Shown piece after piece: positions 38,301 to 47,374 of a stretch of 64,000 bases of DNA. The position numbers were made by a program, and so were the translations under genes. This DNA comes from Leuctra nigra (taxonomy: Eukaryota > Arthropoda > Insecta > Plecoptera > Leuctridae): positions 26,005,151-26,069,150 of the forward strand of contig OW203765.1 in NCBI GenBank assembly GCA_934045905.1, read 5' to 3'. A model generated the notes under the pieces. That model saw only the letters and a program-made list of their open reading frames with translations. It made no database searches and was not told the origin of the DNA. Every line of letters begins with the position of its first letter. The first letter of the stretch is position 1.

Positions 38301-40578
38301 CTTGTCCAATAACCTTGTCCAACCGTTATTATTAAACGTGCTATAAACTTCTTGATATGAAAAACTGCAGTAAGGTAACTAGGTGTAATATAGCCAAAGT
38401 AACTTTTTACAAAGTCTTAACAGCTACTTGATGCTGTTTGATACACATCGCCACAACAATACTTCGATTTAAGTCGATTGTAAAGTCGATTCATTGCAAA
38501 TGCACGCTCGATTATCTATACTTAGGATCGACTTAACACCATCCTATAATAAAACCAAACAAAAACTTAGACTAAACGATGTAATAAAATTAAAAGGATT
38601 CCGCTATAAGTATCTTCCGAGTTACTATAATTCCACAAAATTATCTTACACCATCTTAATTGAATGAAAATGAATAGAAAATAATTAGTGCTATTTCACA
38701 GCTTTTAAGGAGGTAATAAATATCGTTCACAAATCTATTGATAACTTTCTTTACGGCATCAAATAAATTCTAATTGTTATATATCTAGATAGGGATCAAA
38801 TTAGTTTAGTGTTTTGAAATAAAGTGAGTGGTCGAGAGAAATGACCGGCCATTCCACAGAAGCCGTGAAAAGTCTGTATCCAGACCGGTATGGTTTTGGT
38901 ATATTAAAACATTCATTAGACATTATACTAAAATAATTGGCAATACCAAATATAGCCCCTCTTATTAATTTGTTAAGGTGTCCTCAATAGCATACTATTA
39001 TTTATTAAGATATTCTGTGACAGTTTTTTAAATTATTAATAATAGAAAAGCGTCTTCATTGTAAGCAATATGTAATTATAAAAAAATTTGACAGCCGTAT
39101 CATCCAAGGATGAGTTGTATCTTAATTATAAATTTGCATAGGAATGGTTCAGCATTTTTTACATACGGTAGCTGAGGTGAAATTAAATTTTAAAATCATT
39201 AATTTTAGTCGTTAGGATTCTTGAATATGGACCGGTTATTAAAGAAGTAGAAGATTGAATATAATTAGCTTTTGGGATGACTCGAAGTAGAGTATTATGT
39301 TTTATGGAGTTCTTGATATTTTACTGAAGGTACCTATAAGAAGATGACCGCTTCCCTGGCTGTTAGATGGAACAAGTTAGGCCTCTTCTTCTACTTTATT
39401 GATGTTAAAACATATAAAAAGTATAAAGATAAATAAGGTATGCGAATATATTCATTGTAGTGGTCAAACAAACTACATACTTAATCTTCTATGCGAGCAC
39501 TTATTTTTTCAAGTAACTCTACAGCATGTATGTTTGTTGTAAGGCACTAATTCGCACGAATTCATTAAATTTTTCATTGCTATTGGCGTTTTTAATTTTT
39601 TAAATCTATTTTTAATTGATGTGCTGTGTTTGGGGCACATTGTACTACCTAGTTGCAGAATCTGGCTAGCTTATAGTCTCTGAAAGAAAATTTGAAGTAA
39701 TTTTGAAAGTTGTTTTGTCCCCATTATCTATTCTGGGTTTAGGGCCAGTCTTTCAATACTCACTTTTAATCTGTTGATTAGGACTGTATATAGTCATGGC
39801 AACAACCTATGGCATTCCTAGAATTACCACTAACTAACTGTTAAAAGCTAATTGACACTTTAGCAGAGTATTGAAAGACCGGACCTTAATAGATTTGCTT
39901 GAGAACAGAATAAAATATCAAGGTAAATGAATATTATACTCTGGTGGATGATAACAATGCAAGTGCAACTTAGGTACATGAAATGACACTCGAAAGAATT
40001 TTCATCTGATAATACGTCCGCATTACATTAAGTATTCTTTCATGGAAAAACTATTAGTACCAATTTTTTACCGTGTATACCAAAGAGAATAGGTATAAAT
40101 TACTTGTACATTATATTACATTTATATCCTATATATCACAATGTAGACATGTACATCTAAAACGTAACTACAATAGGTACTAAAATCAACCCTTGAAGAG
40201 TAATTATTAATTACCTTTCTTCGGCGACGTCCCCTCCGACGCGCTGTCATCACTGATGTTCGCCGACCTCCTCCTTCCATGAAGATGTTCGACGCCGGAT
40301 TGCGCTCCCCCGACGCCCGGATGATGATGTTGATGATGATTCTGTGCCGTCGGCTGGAGGTTCCCGAACCTGGAGCCGGCATGGTGTTGATGGAAGAATC
40401 CGAATCCGGCCAGACCCATGGGAAAGGCGGCACGACCGGCGCCGAACGCGGGATGGCCGTGGAAGAAATGAGGCGCCATCACCGTCGGACGTTGAAGGGT
40501 ACCGGCGTTGACGGACGCCGCGACGCTGGCGGCGTAGAGTTGTAGCGGGGGTGGGAGGACGCCGCTTTCCAACACCAT
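19698..40578 (-). CDS. unc-4: Unc-4/UNCX paired-like homeobox transcription factor (whole gene, three coding exons)
   Basis: Coding exons are 40578-40215, 29507-29320 and 20360-19698, read on the minus strand, giving 404 residues. All four splice boundaries are GT/AG; intron 1 is phase 1 and intron 2 phase 0, so the frame stays open. Residues 139-198 form a homeodomain with L16, F20, W48, F49, Q50, N51 and R53. The segment after it ([14 protein letters not shown], then [11 protein letters not shown]) is the signature that follows the UNC-4/UNCX homeodomain. An acidic run ([10 protein letters not shown]) lies near residue 305 and FSIESLL at 375-381 is an eh1-like motif. In worms UNC-4 recruits the Groucho protein UNC-37 to repress alternative motor-neuron fates; in insects and vertebrates the family acts in neurons and segmental mesoderm. 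A nuclear neuronal repressor role is inferred from the family. UTR exons are not resolved. OdsH-type paralogues are the main alternative name. Confidence 0.95.
21760..22515 (+). repeat. dispersed repeat block with internal duplication and A25 tract
   Basis: Two internal versions of agtcccaatgaccatgcaaa lie at about 21780 and 22130, and the related gaccatgcaaaatttggtg lies at 44601. The end part (atttcagatcgattggttgt, then ctgggcagtg) matches 1170-1230 in reverse. A run of 25 A lies at 22456-22480, followed by gacgctcgctacgctcgct. No coding capacity is evident; the class is unknown. Confidence 0.55.
23245..23269. other. GC-rich perfect hairpin in unc-4 intron 2
   Basis: CGGGCAGCG (23245-23253) pairs perfectly with CGCTGCCCG (23261-23269) across a 7-nt loop, inside a GC-rich island of about 23220-23300. 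It could be a conserved regulatory element or an RNA fold in the intron. Confidence 0.6.
23666..23679. repeat. poly-C tract (C14) followed by C/T-rich sequence
   Basis: A run of 14 C followed by tccccctt. Length is probably polymorphic. Confidence 0.9.
23817..24068. mobile_element. MITE of the ACCTCAGAGG family, full length but diverged
   Basis: The left end ctgtacctcagaggtagaag, then gcccgatgtccatttt, is the best preserved terminus of the family. The inner ttgccattttactgaagtca, then acaaaagttatattgaagt, and the right part gagctcacctcaagaat match 19203-19497 and the complement of 4789-4945. The right terminus is decayed. Confidence 0.65.
24751..24830. promoter_or_regulatory. cluster of TGATTGAT-type sites
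   Basis: Four sites in 80 bp: attgattgat (24751-24760), catcaatcat (24771-24780), ttgattgaaa (24811-24820) and tatcaatcac (24821-24830). TGATNNAT is the known Exd/Pbx-Hox composite form. A Hox/Exd-responsive intronic element is inferred only. Confidence 0.3.
25134..25451. mobile_element. fold-back element with arms of about 80 bp
   Basis: The left arm 25134-25214 and right arm 25371-25451 pair with only a handful of mismatches. Shared words are ggaggccaagtcttgaaact, gcaaacgctctcggacgtc and agtcccatttact. The centre is unique AT-rich sequence. No clear target duplication is seen. Confidence 0.75.
25587..25699. mobile_element. short fold-back (hairpin) MITE
   Basis: The left arm taggtcactttctttctgaa, then acagcacctaaaatctgaac, pairs imperfectly with the right arm ending agaagtgaccta over about 45 bp. 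It is 113 bp long and lies 135 bp from the previous element. A further gtgaccta word lies just outside the right end. Confidence 0.65.
26168..26185. other. 18-bp perfect palindrome in unc-4 intron 2
   Basis: ATTCGGTTCGAACCGAAT reads the same on both strands. Two inverted CGGTT half-sites suggest a dimeric protein site. A Pho/YY1-like ggccatttt follows at 26286-26294. Confidence 0.6.
27640..27850 (+). other. GC-rich intronic block with a 104-codon open frame
   Basis: In the middle of AT-rich intron 2 this block is GC- and CpG-rich. An ATG frame opens at 27668 and runs to 27982. Its first half ([20 protein letters not shown]) looks weakly protein-like but matches nothing I recognise; the second half is low in complexity. 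A conserved noncoding enhancer is the likelier reading. Confidence 0.25.
29320..29507 (-). CDS. unc-4: unc-4 coding exon 2 (homeodomain residues 1-46)
   Basis: The exon is 188 bp: two bases complete codon 122 (Asp) and 62 codons follow. The acceptor is ttcttctccag and the donor gcg/gtaaga. It encodes an acidic leader ([10 protein letters not shown]) and then homeodomain residues 1-46, from [20 protein letters not shown] to [26 protein letters not shown] is nearly identical to the UNC-4/UNCX consensus in helices 1-2, as recalled from family knowledge. The exon stops exactly at position 46, the classic intron site of paired-type homeobox genes. The acidic leader before the homeodomain is also a family feature. 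Confidence 0.96.
29774..29940. mobile_element. partial MITE of the ACCTCAGAGG family, next to unc-4 exon 2
   Basis: It has ctgtacctcaaagtttgaag, then gcccgaagtccatttcaatgg at the left, and agaatacttcaacattacag and tgttgacttcagtcaaattg at the right. The block order is the same as in 4789-4945. It lies about 270 bp from the exon 2 acceptor. Confidence 0.6.
35025..35330. repeat. G/C-rich interspersed repeat, probably transposon-derived
   Basis: The ends caggcgcgtag and ctactcgcctg are inverted matches. Inside are a block ggtccggggcgcacagccccgg (split: ggtccggggcg and cacagccccgg) that can fold on itself, and adjacent runs of G (35278-35288) and C (about 35294-35312). A similar ggggcgcattgccccgg word lies at 49930-49955. 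The family is unknown. Confidence 0.5.
37285..37317. promoter_or_regulatory. E-box palindrome beside a Pho/YY1-like site, unc-4 intron 1
   Basis: GTCACGTGAC at 37285-37294 is a perfect palindrome with a CACGTG E-box. CAAGATGGCCGCC at 37305-37317 contains the GCCAT core of Pho/YY1 sites on the minus strand. A GTCACGTGATGGCGG arrangement recurs at 59641-59655. Confidence 0.3.
39742..39885. mobile_element. Harbinger-like MITE (144 bp) with TTA target duplication
   Basis: The ends gggccagtctttcaatactc and gagtattgaaagaccggacc match inverted at 18 of 20 positions. TTA lies directly outside both ends (39739-39741 and 39886-39888). TWA-type 3-bp duplications are typical of PIF/Harbinger elements. 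It lies about 330 bp from the exon 1 donor. Confidence 0.7.
40215..40578 (-). CDS. unc-4: unc-4 coding exon 1 (N-terminal region)
   Basis: The exon codes for 121 residues plus the first base of codon 122. The start ATG at 40578-40576 has an in-frame TGA eight codons upstream and a good insect-type context (cacaaca before ATG), so no longer N-terminus is needed unless an upstream exon is spliced in. The peptide begins [20 protein letters not shown] and is low in complexity: Ala/Gly/Pro-rich, then Gly/Phe/His-rich (around residues 36-68), then a histidine-rich run (NHHQHHHP, about residues 80-87). It ends in a Ser/Asp stretch ([15 protein letters not shown]). No domain is recognisable, as is usual for the poorly conserved N-termini of this family. 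The donor is aaag/gtaatt. The exon is clearly more GC-rich than its flanks. Confidence 0.88.
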
Positions 40579-41220
40579 TGTTGTGAGGACTGACGATCAG
40601 TTTAAAGACATGGCACTTCCACCGCAACCTCCATTCCTTGAGTACAACCAATCCGGTACCAAAACCAAACTTACATCAAGAATTATGTCGTTTCCAAACC
40701 CAGAAGCGGTTTACATCAGTTTACAAAAATAATCACACGTAAAATTCAGATTACATTTGATATATAGTTGTTTTTATCATAAAGAACTCATATACCCCTT
40801 GATTAAAAAATCAATACACAAATTAATTACACACAATTTGAATATCACGGTTAAAAAGGTTAACGACCATTGTTATCGCACTGTTTTGATATTGCTTAAA
40901 ATAATTTACCCACTACGGTTGATTTGTTTGTTTTTATTATAAACGTCACTTAAGTGTTGTCATTGATTGTGCCCATGTTGTAATACGCGTGTGCGATGAC
41001 CACTCTCGACCAAACCAAGACCGTAACTGTCTAGAGGTTTCCCACCAGTTTAATGGCGTTTCATCGGTGGAGTTTCTGTCGACGTGATTGGTGTTCACGA
41101 GGGCACCTCCCACTTCGTGGCCACCGCCCACTTTTCATCCCGACACGCATGCTAAATGCTGGGTGCCCCCCAGGATCCCCGAACAAGTGGGGAGGGTTGT
41201 GACAAGGGGGTGAAATTTTG
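40579..41220 (-). promoter_or_regulatory. unc-4: unc-4 5' flank: probable 5'UTR and promoter region
   Basis: This stretch lies immediately upstream of the start codon on the minus strand. 40950-41220 is clearly more GC-rich and CpG-bearing than the surrounding AT-rich DNA, as expected for a promoter-proximal or untranslated segment. I cannot place a TATA box, initiator or transcription start with confidence, and an upstream noncoding exon is possible. Confidence 0.35.
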
Positions 41221-42411
41221 TTACCTTTCAATTATCAACATAGGATTAGGTATATTAAATTTTTACTATGCAATAGAACAACCCTGAAAGAGTATATCGT
41301 TAACGTTGTGGCTCGGGTTTGTTTTTATTCTCTTTATACAATGACGCTTGTGTTATACCTCTCTATAGAATTTTTATTAAGCAAGTTATTTTACTAAGTT
41401 GGGTCATTTTATGAACATGAACAGTTGCGGTATAAGATTCCGAGAAGGTTGTATAATCACACAATTAGTGTCCCTCAGGGTGCTATTTTGGACACATTAC
41501 TTTTTTTGCTTTTTAATAATACTCTTCTTTTTTATAACTTTTTATGAATTTAAACTGCTTTAAATCAGTTTTGTTTTGTTTGGGTGTCTAAATTAGCGCC
41601 AGTCTAGTAAACATTTCATTAATTTAAGCCAATCACCAGACCGAACAAATCAACCATATCAAGATAATTCCTGAAAATCGATGACCGATATCTAATTATT
41701 GGATTTTATGCACGACCCATTCCACGTGTAGATTTTTAAATATTGTTGATCAATGATATACTTATCCAGTCTACTAACTTTATTCATCAATTTAAGCCTA
41801 AATCATCAACAGACTATATGATTAAAACCTATGTGGCTTCGCAGTTTAATCGGAATTTTCATTATCCATTCTTGATGCATGACAACACATGGATCGCCAA
41901 TGTTCGATGTTGTGATTTCTTCTTTTTTTGTTAAAAACAAAATCGAGTTTGCATCCCGTACAAAATGATGGATAGCAATCACGTGAGGATTTTGTTTAAA
42001 ACCGTTCACTCGTGCATATGGTGCATATACATTATTAGAAATTGCAGCAGCGGCATGGGGATTGTAAAGGGTTTAGTTAGAATTTATTTATCGTTGTGCG
42101 GCTGCATTTTATGTGACATGGCTTGGTATTTGTCGGATGAGGATAACTCAGTGGTACATTATTGGATGTTGTAAAAGATTGTCAAACTTGGTGGCTTATT
42201 GTTGTTTGTAATGTTTGTTTGGGAGATTTTATTGCTAATTGAGTTGTGAAGTTGCATTTTGCTACTGACTGAGTGTAATAGTTTTGATAAGTTATGACAC
42301 TAAACTAAAATACAAGATGAAGAAACTATAGCTATATTAGTAAGAATTATTAATAGAATATGAAATATTTTATTGTTATGAAAAAAACTCTTTACATTAA
42401 TTATAAATCCC
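41221..42411. other. AT-rich stretch 5' of unc-4
   Basis: No gene or recognisable repeat is seen. Confidence 0.4.
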
Positions 42412-42414
42412 TTA

Positions 42415-42573
42415 AGCCCCATTTACACGGTGCAATTTCTTGTACAACTTCTGTGTCACAAAAGTTCTGCACATGTGCAGATTCTATTTATCATCTCAAA
42501 AGTGATACTGCGCACGAGCAGATAAACTGTGGCACAGAAGTTGTTCAAGAAATTGCACCGTGTAAATGGGGCT
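42415..42573. mobile_element. Harbinger-like MITE (159 bp) with TTA target duplication
   Basis: The inverted ends begin agccccatttacacggtgca and match at about 44 of 46 positions. TTA lies directly outside both ends (42412-42414 and 42574-42576). The inner part is a shorter imperfect palindrome (ctgcacatgtgcag, ctgcgcacgagcag). The open frame through it is an artefact of the palindrome. Confidence 0.8.
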
Positions 42574-43587
42574 TTAGTAATCTGTTTTATGATTTTTGGT
42601 GGTCATCTTTGTATTTGAATAATGCATGTTTACAAACATGTACAATTATTTTGTAAACAAGATGTGTAGATAGATTATTATAATTTATCCGAAATCAATT
42701 TTAATGTCAAAGATTCAAAATTATTTTGTAACAGATTTTAATCCGTTAATTTAATAGGGAAAAAATTAACTTTATGCTTTTTACGATGATTTGCTGTTTA
42801 TTGATGAAACTCCGTTGATGTAATATGAAATTGCCTCAGAACAATAATTCATTATGGACAGAATAATACAAAAACCGTGGGGTGCAGAATTCCAATTGTA
42901 TATATTTTGAAATGTTACGTATAATCTATATTTTCTTGTCTCTCGGACACTTTGTATTGACAGCTACAACCACAAAAAAACACACATTTCTTCGTCACTT
43001 CAAAGCAATAAACCTGTCAAAATAGTTCCATCGCCTCTTCTCTATAAAACGTCCATCTTCATTTTCCTCGCTGTAGTTTTTCCTCGATGGAAAATCTCGA
43101 GCTACCCGCATGCCCGTGATTTATCCCCCAGCGCCGCGACGCCTGGTGGAAAACCGACGCCGACCGACGCCATGGTATACTTAACGACATCACGTTCGGC
43201 CTATTGTCGTAGATTCTCATTAATAGTGTCAAACACGGTGATATATAATGCTCGGCGATAAAATTTATGTTATCGTGTGTGTGATGCCTTCTTTTTTATC
43301 CATCATCAAAAATTTAACATCTTTTCGAGCGTTGGTATATATACGAAATTTTCAACAATTTCATGAGGGGTGTGGAGTTATGAAATATTTATTACTGTCA
43401 TCTGTCATAATATTATCATTTTGCCGCAATGCCTATTGTCAATTCTTATATATTATACAGTTCATTCTTTATTATGGTTACAATTTGAATGAATTTTAAA
43501 TACAAGCTTGACGAAAGTAAAAATAGTTTTCCTCGGCCAAAGTATAAAGTTAACTGATCACTTGACCCTTATCTCTCAGAGCTCTAA

Positions 43588-44222
43588 AGCTGGGTCCACA
43601 TAGGCCGTTTTTCCGTTTTGCGTTTTCCGTTTTTACTCTTTGAATATCGCCGTTTTTAGTAGGACTGTCCACATAGAGCGTTTTGCGTTTTGCGTCTTCT
43701 ACAAGAACGTTTGTAAGCACCTGATCACAGCCTTGTTTAAATAGTACTTTCGAGATGTCAGGAGGCCGTGGCAAACAAAATTGTTCATTCAACATTATAT
43801 CTGTCAGTGACAGTTTAGGTCTGTTCGTTTACCCTGCCAAAAGCTACAGCAAACTGTCACAAACTACAGAGGAACGATCTGATTGGATGATGTGTGTTTG
43901 TGGCAGTTTGCTGTAGCTTTTGGCAGGGTAAACGAACAGACCTTTTGTTAGTAATTAGGCGGACTAATATACTTCACAGGTATGTAAATTTAAAATAATG
44001 CATCTAGTGTCAGATCGGCCATGTTATTTGACCATGTGACGTAGTCGTACGTGATTGGTTATTAAAAGTTTTACGTCACTTCCGCCGTGCGTCTTTTTTA
44101 AAATCCTCGTTGAAGTTTATGCGGCGCGGCGATAAGAAAATCCGCGTGCGGCAGGCTTGTGATTGGTCAAGAGAGAAAAACGGAAAACGCAAAACGGAAA
44201 AACGGCCTATGTGGACCCAGCT
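43588..44222. mobile_element. Harbinger-like MITE (635 bp) with 47-bp perfect inverted ends and TAA target duplication
   Basis: The ends begin agctgggtccacataggccg, continue through tttttccgttttgcgttttc and match perfectly for 47 bp. TAA lies directly outside both ends (43585-43587 and 44223-44225). The interior is CpG-bearing and noncoding, and hosts a second element at 43817-43943. Confidence 0.85.
43817..43943. mobile_element. short MITE (127 bp) nested inside the 635-bp element
   Basis: The ends begin aggtctgttcgtttaccctg, continue ccaaaagctacagcaaactg and match perfectly for 40 bp. TTT lies on both sides but may be chance. Because it sits within another element, it inserted later or was carried along. 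Confidence 0.8.
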
Positions 44223-44544
44223 TAAATGTAAACAGGCATTAAAAAGTGTTCTAGTATCTGATAAAATCAGAGCAATTTAGATTATTTTCAGTTCGCTTTT
44301 CAGTGTAAGTTTTATTTTCCATCACATCAATTTTTCACAATATTTTCACAAACAGTATTCAGATCGGTTATTCGGTCCAATAAAGATTTAATATTTTGCT
44401 TTACAGAAATTGTGAACGTACCATCTCTACCACGATAGAAGCAATAGAAGTATAGCACAGAATATAAATGTAAATATGCAGTGATAAGAAAATGTAATGT
44501 CATCATAGTAACATTTTGACATTTCAAATTAATTGGATACAAAT

Positions 44545-44940
44545 GTCATAGTGTCTACTCTTTACAGATTTGTCGTAAGACACTTAGAACGCTGGTACCA
44601 ATGACCATGCAAAATTTGGTGTTAATTCCAGTTTTATTGGCACACAGAGTTGAATTTCTTTCATATTGCATATAGCTAAGTACAAACTGCAAATCAAGTT
44701 TCCGGTGAATTAATACGCCGATTTTGCTAGAAATCATTGGCCTCTTGCATTGGATAGTAATGAAATATTTGTGAAAAAATTGGCCAGATCCGTTACTTCG
44801 TTTAAAATGTAATGCAAAAAACACAGATAAACAACAAAAAAAGAGATTCGAGCCATAAGTTTCAAGTGGAGGCGCTCGCTCCGCTAGCTTGCTAATATTT
44901 AAAAAAAAAAATGGGTCCAGCATTTTTGCATTTGGACTTT
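44545..44940 (+). repeat. dispersed repeat related to 21760-22515
   Basis: The words accaatgaccatgcaaaatt (early) and aggcgctcgctccgctagct (late) correspond to agtcccaatgaccatgcaaa and tgacgctcgctacgctcgct of the block at 21760-22515, in the same order. It is diverged and noncoding. Confidence 0.45.
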
Positions 44941-45240
44941 AGAAGCTTGAAAGCTTTAAATACGTGAAGATGGACCCTTTTTATGTATATTTCACTTCCC
45001 TTCTATTGGTATTGTGGTCTAAAACTACACGTGATACATTTGATTTAATTTTAATTTTAATTACATTTTGGTTCAATACAAAAATAACTAACTACAGCAA
45101 GGTTAGTGAATGGGATACAGGATTTTAAAATTTGAACAAACTTGAGAAACATACCGAACGAATACTAGAACAGTCGTTTGATTCGTTCTTGTGAATCGTC
45201 ACCAAACAGAGGGTGGTTGGGGGGTTCTCTGACGTCATGA

Positions 45241-45262
45241 GGGTGGGGGTGGGGGGGGGGGG
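45241..45262. repeat. G-rich tract
   Basis: Runs of G are broken only by single T bases; this is part of a wider G-rich patch from about 45210. Confidence 0.85.
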
Positions 45263-45476
45263 ATGTCATTGAAACCACGATGCAATCATCCGCGACGACA
45301 ATAAAAGAAACTCATCCGTGTAGCAGACTTTCCTGATGGAATGTATTTACTTTCGATGAGGAGGAGACGACAATATGTTTGAATTTGGGCGCAAAATGCC
45401 AGCCGGAAAAACGGGCAAACGGCTATAAAAATAAAAAATAAATGAAGATCTGGGAGCGACCGGAATGGAATTGCCA

Positions 45477-45510
45477 TGTGTGTGTGTGTGTGTGTGTGAG
45501 TGTGAGTGTG
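45477..45510. repeat. (TG)n microsatellite
   Basis: About 11 TG units followed by agtgtgagtgtg variants. Confidence 0.95.
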
Positions 45511-46667
45511 ACGCTAAGCCAATCAGAATGAGAGGTGAATACAAATCTTGCTCATGTTTTTCCTCCCTGGGGGTTGAATTGGAAAATAACAATTTTTGAC
45601 AAAAAAATGGCTCTTGAGAAAATTAAATGTTACATGTGCTAATATTGAATGGCAATGAAAGATAAATTCGACAAAATATTAATCACATATTTGTAGAGGA
45701 TTAGCCTACGTCAAGACAAAAAATAAAATATTTAAAACCATTTTTTGGCTGCAGAATAAATATAAACAATAATATCTCCAATCGATTTTATGTTTTTAAT
45801 AATATAATACTTTGAACGTTTTACGAACTTGATTTTATTAAAAATCTCAAAATATTTCTACCACTATCCAGTCAATTCGAAGTATTTTGAACGCTGGTAT
45901 ACGGCTGGTATTATTTAACATCTCTATGATTTAACATAGGTCAAAAACTTACAACCGGAAGACTAAATCTATTCCTTAATTGTAAGTGAAAAAAAATTCT
46001 GTACCATATACCTTAATTTTGTAAAAATTGTAAATTCCTTAGTCCCTATTTTATCTCTGCTGCGAATGTACCTACACCTTTTCCAGGTCTATAGAGTGTT
46101 TATAGGCATTCTAATACAAATCAAATAAAGCAGAAAACCACAAACCACTATATTCGTGGAGCAGAAGAGAAAAGAACAATTCCATTATTAGGGGATCTAG
46201 CACCTCGTAACCTCCCCTCTTTCTGATCCCCCATTCCCCTTCCCCCAGCTTGGGGAAGCAATGGGATTATCCGTGCGGGGAACGATTGCTTTATTTTATT
46301 CTAAGGGCTTATTCTTCACTCTTGATGCGCAAAAAACCAAGCGACACTTGTCATTTCATGGGGAGCTTTACTAGAAGTAAAAATAGAATTACTTTTTGAA
46401 GTGTCAATTGGTTATTTGAAATAAAATAATGATGTTTTTTGTTGAAACTTTGAAGATTCATTTCATAGAATTTTTATCAAGTACCTCAAGTACTGAAATG
46501 CATTTTTCACCATTAGATATAGGGATTTTATGTCTCAGTAAAAGCACTGTAAACACGAGCGTTGACTTAAAGTATATAATGTGAGATTGATAATGAAATT
46601 TAGTACATTTAATTTTGTATGATTTGAACTTTAGTAATGCGAGAGATATGAGCCTACAAATCTGTAT

Positions 46668-46702
46668 CTCAGAGGTAAAAAGCCCGAAGTTCATTTAACA
46701 CA
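46668..46702. repeat. solo terminus of the ACCTCAGAGG MITE family
   Basis: aatctgtatctcagaggtaa and agcccgaagttcattt match the family's left end; no other part follows. Confidence 0.45.
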
Positions 46703-46735
46703 ATTGATGTAGCACTATTCAATAAGATACCCCGA

Positions 46736-46896
46736 TGGGGAGTAAAATACACACAAGATGCTCCATTTCTTTACAACTTTTATGAAGCCAAGATGACATT
46801 CTAAATTTGGCTGAGCTTTTTGTCTGTATAAACTGAATTACTAACACTAAAAGTCCGAAGAAATGGAGCCTTCTTATGTTGATTATGTTCCCCTTC
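46736..46896. mobile_element. small fold-back element (aaatggagc arms)
   Basis: The left arm gatggggagtaaaatacaca, then ctccatttct, pairs imperfectly with the right arm agaaatggagccttcttatg, then gttccccttc. Arm-like words also occur at 8078-8125. Confidence 0.5.
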
Positions 46897-47168
46897 TCTC
46901 TTACATAAAGAGTATTTTTAATCATATACCTACAACCATCTAAATTTAAGGTAATTCATAACCTTAAACACATTTTATAATAAGAAACAACGCTGCAGTG
47001 AAAATGTGATAAACCAAGCTTTTTCTATTTCATTTTAAAGAACCCTCCAGACATATATCTTCATCCCAGATGATAGTTTAATTTAAAACGACATTGCCAA
47101 AAGAAACCCTCTCTTAGCCCGTTCTCTCCCTCCTTCTGCTTTTCATCCCATGAACATTGAACTGCATC

Positions 47169-47374
47169 ATGGCGGCCACAAATCATACAATGAGGCAATT
47201 CCGCTTCCGGTAACGTAGCGCTGTACACACACAGCGGCGTCCCTGCGAACTAGCCGCAGCATACAAATTACATACTTGATTCTTCTCTACAGCTTCTTTA
47301 TATCTATATATCAACATCACGAGGCGGCCATTTCGATTCGGATAAATTTCGATCGGATAAAGGACGCCATTTCG
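47169..47374. promoter_or_regulatory. cluster of Pho/YY1-like GCCAT sites (possible Polycomb response element)
   Basis: Three sites lie in about 200 bp: ATGGCGGCC (47169-47177), GGCGGCCATTT (47324-47334) and ACGCCATTTCG (47364-47374). Between the last two, TTTCGAT(T)CGGATAAA occurs twice in tandem. Pho binds GCCAT cores in Drosophila Polycomb response elements, and homeobox genes are common Polycomb targets; the function here is inferred. Confidence 0.3.

Larger units (their letters stand above)
29508..40214 (-). other. unc-4: unc-4 intron 1
   Basis: The intron is 10,707 bp with GT/AG ends, phase 1. It is mostly AT-rich with no supportable coding sequence. Recognisable contents are a partial MITE just upstream of exon 2 (29774-29940), a GC-richer block at 30890-31020, a G/C-rich repeat (35025-35330), a block with an E-box and a Pho/YY1-like site (37285-37317), and a small Harbinger-like MITE (39742-39885). 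Such long 5' introns in homeobox genes usually carry enhancers; that is inference here. Confidence 0.85.

Noticed and set aside
40250..40651. A 133-codon minus-strand frame and an 88-codon plus-strand frame over exon 1
   Set aside because: These are alternative frames of a GC-rich exon; the 121-residue frame alone splices in phase to exon 2.
42360..42656. A 98-codon plus-strand frame
   Set aside because: It runs through both arms of a 159-bp MITE and so reflects the palindrome.
43550..43795. An 81-codon minus-strand frame
   Set aside because: It crosses the end of the 635-bp MITE; no protein resemblance.
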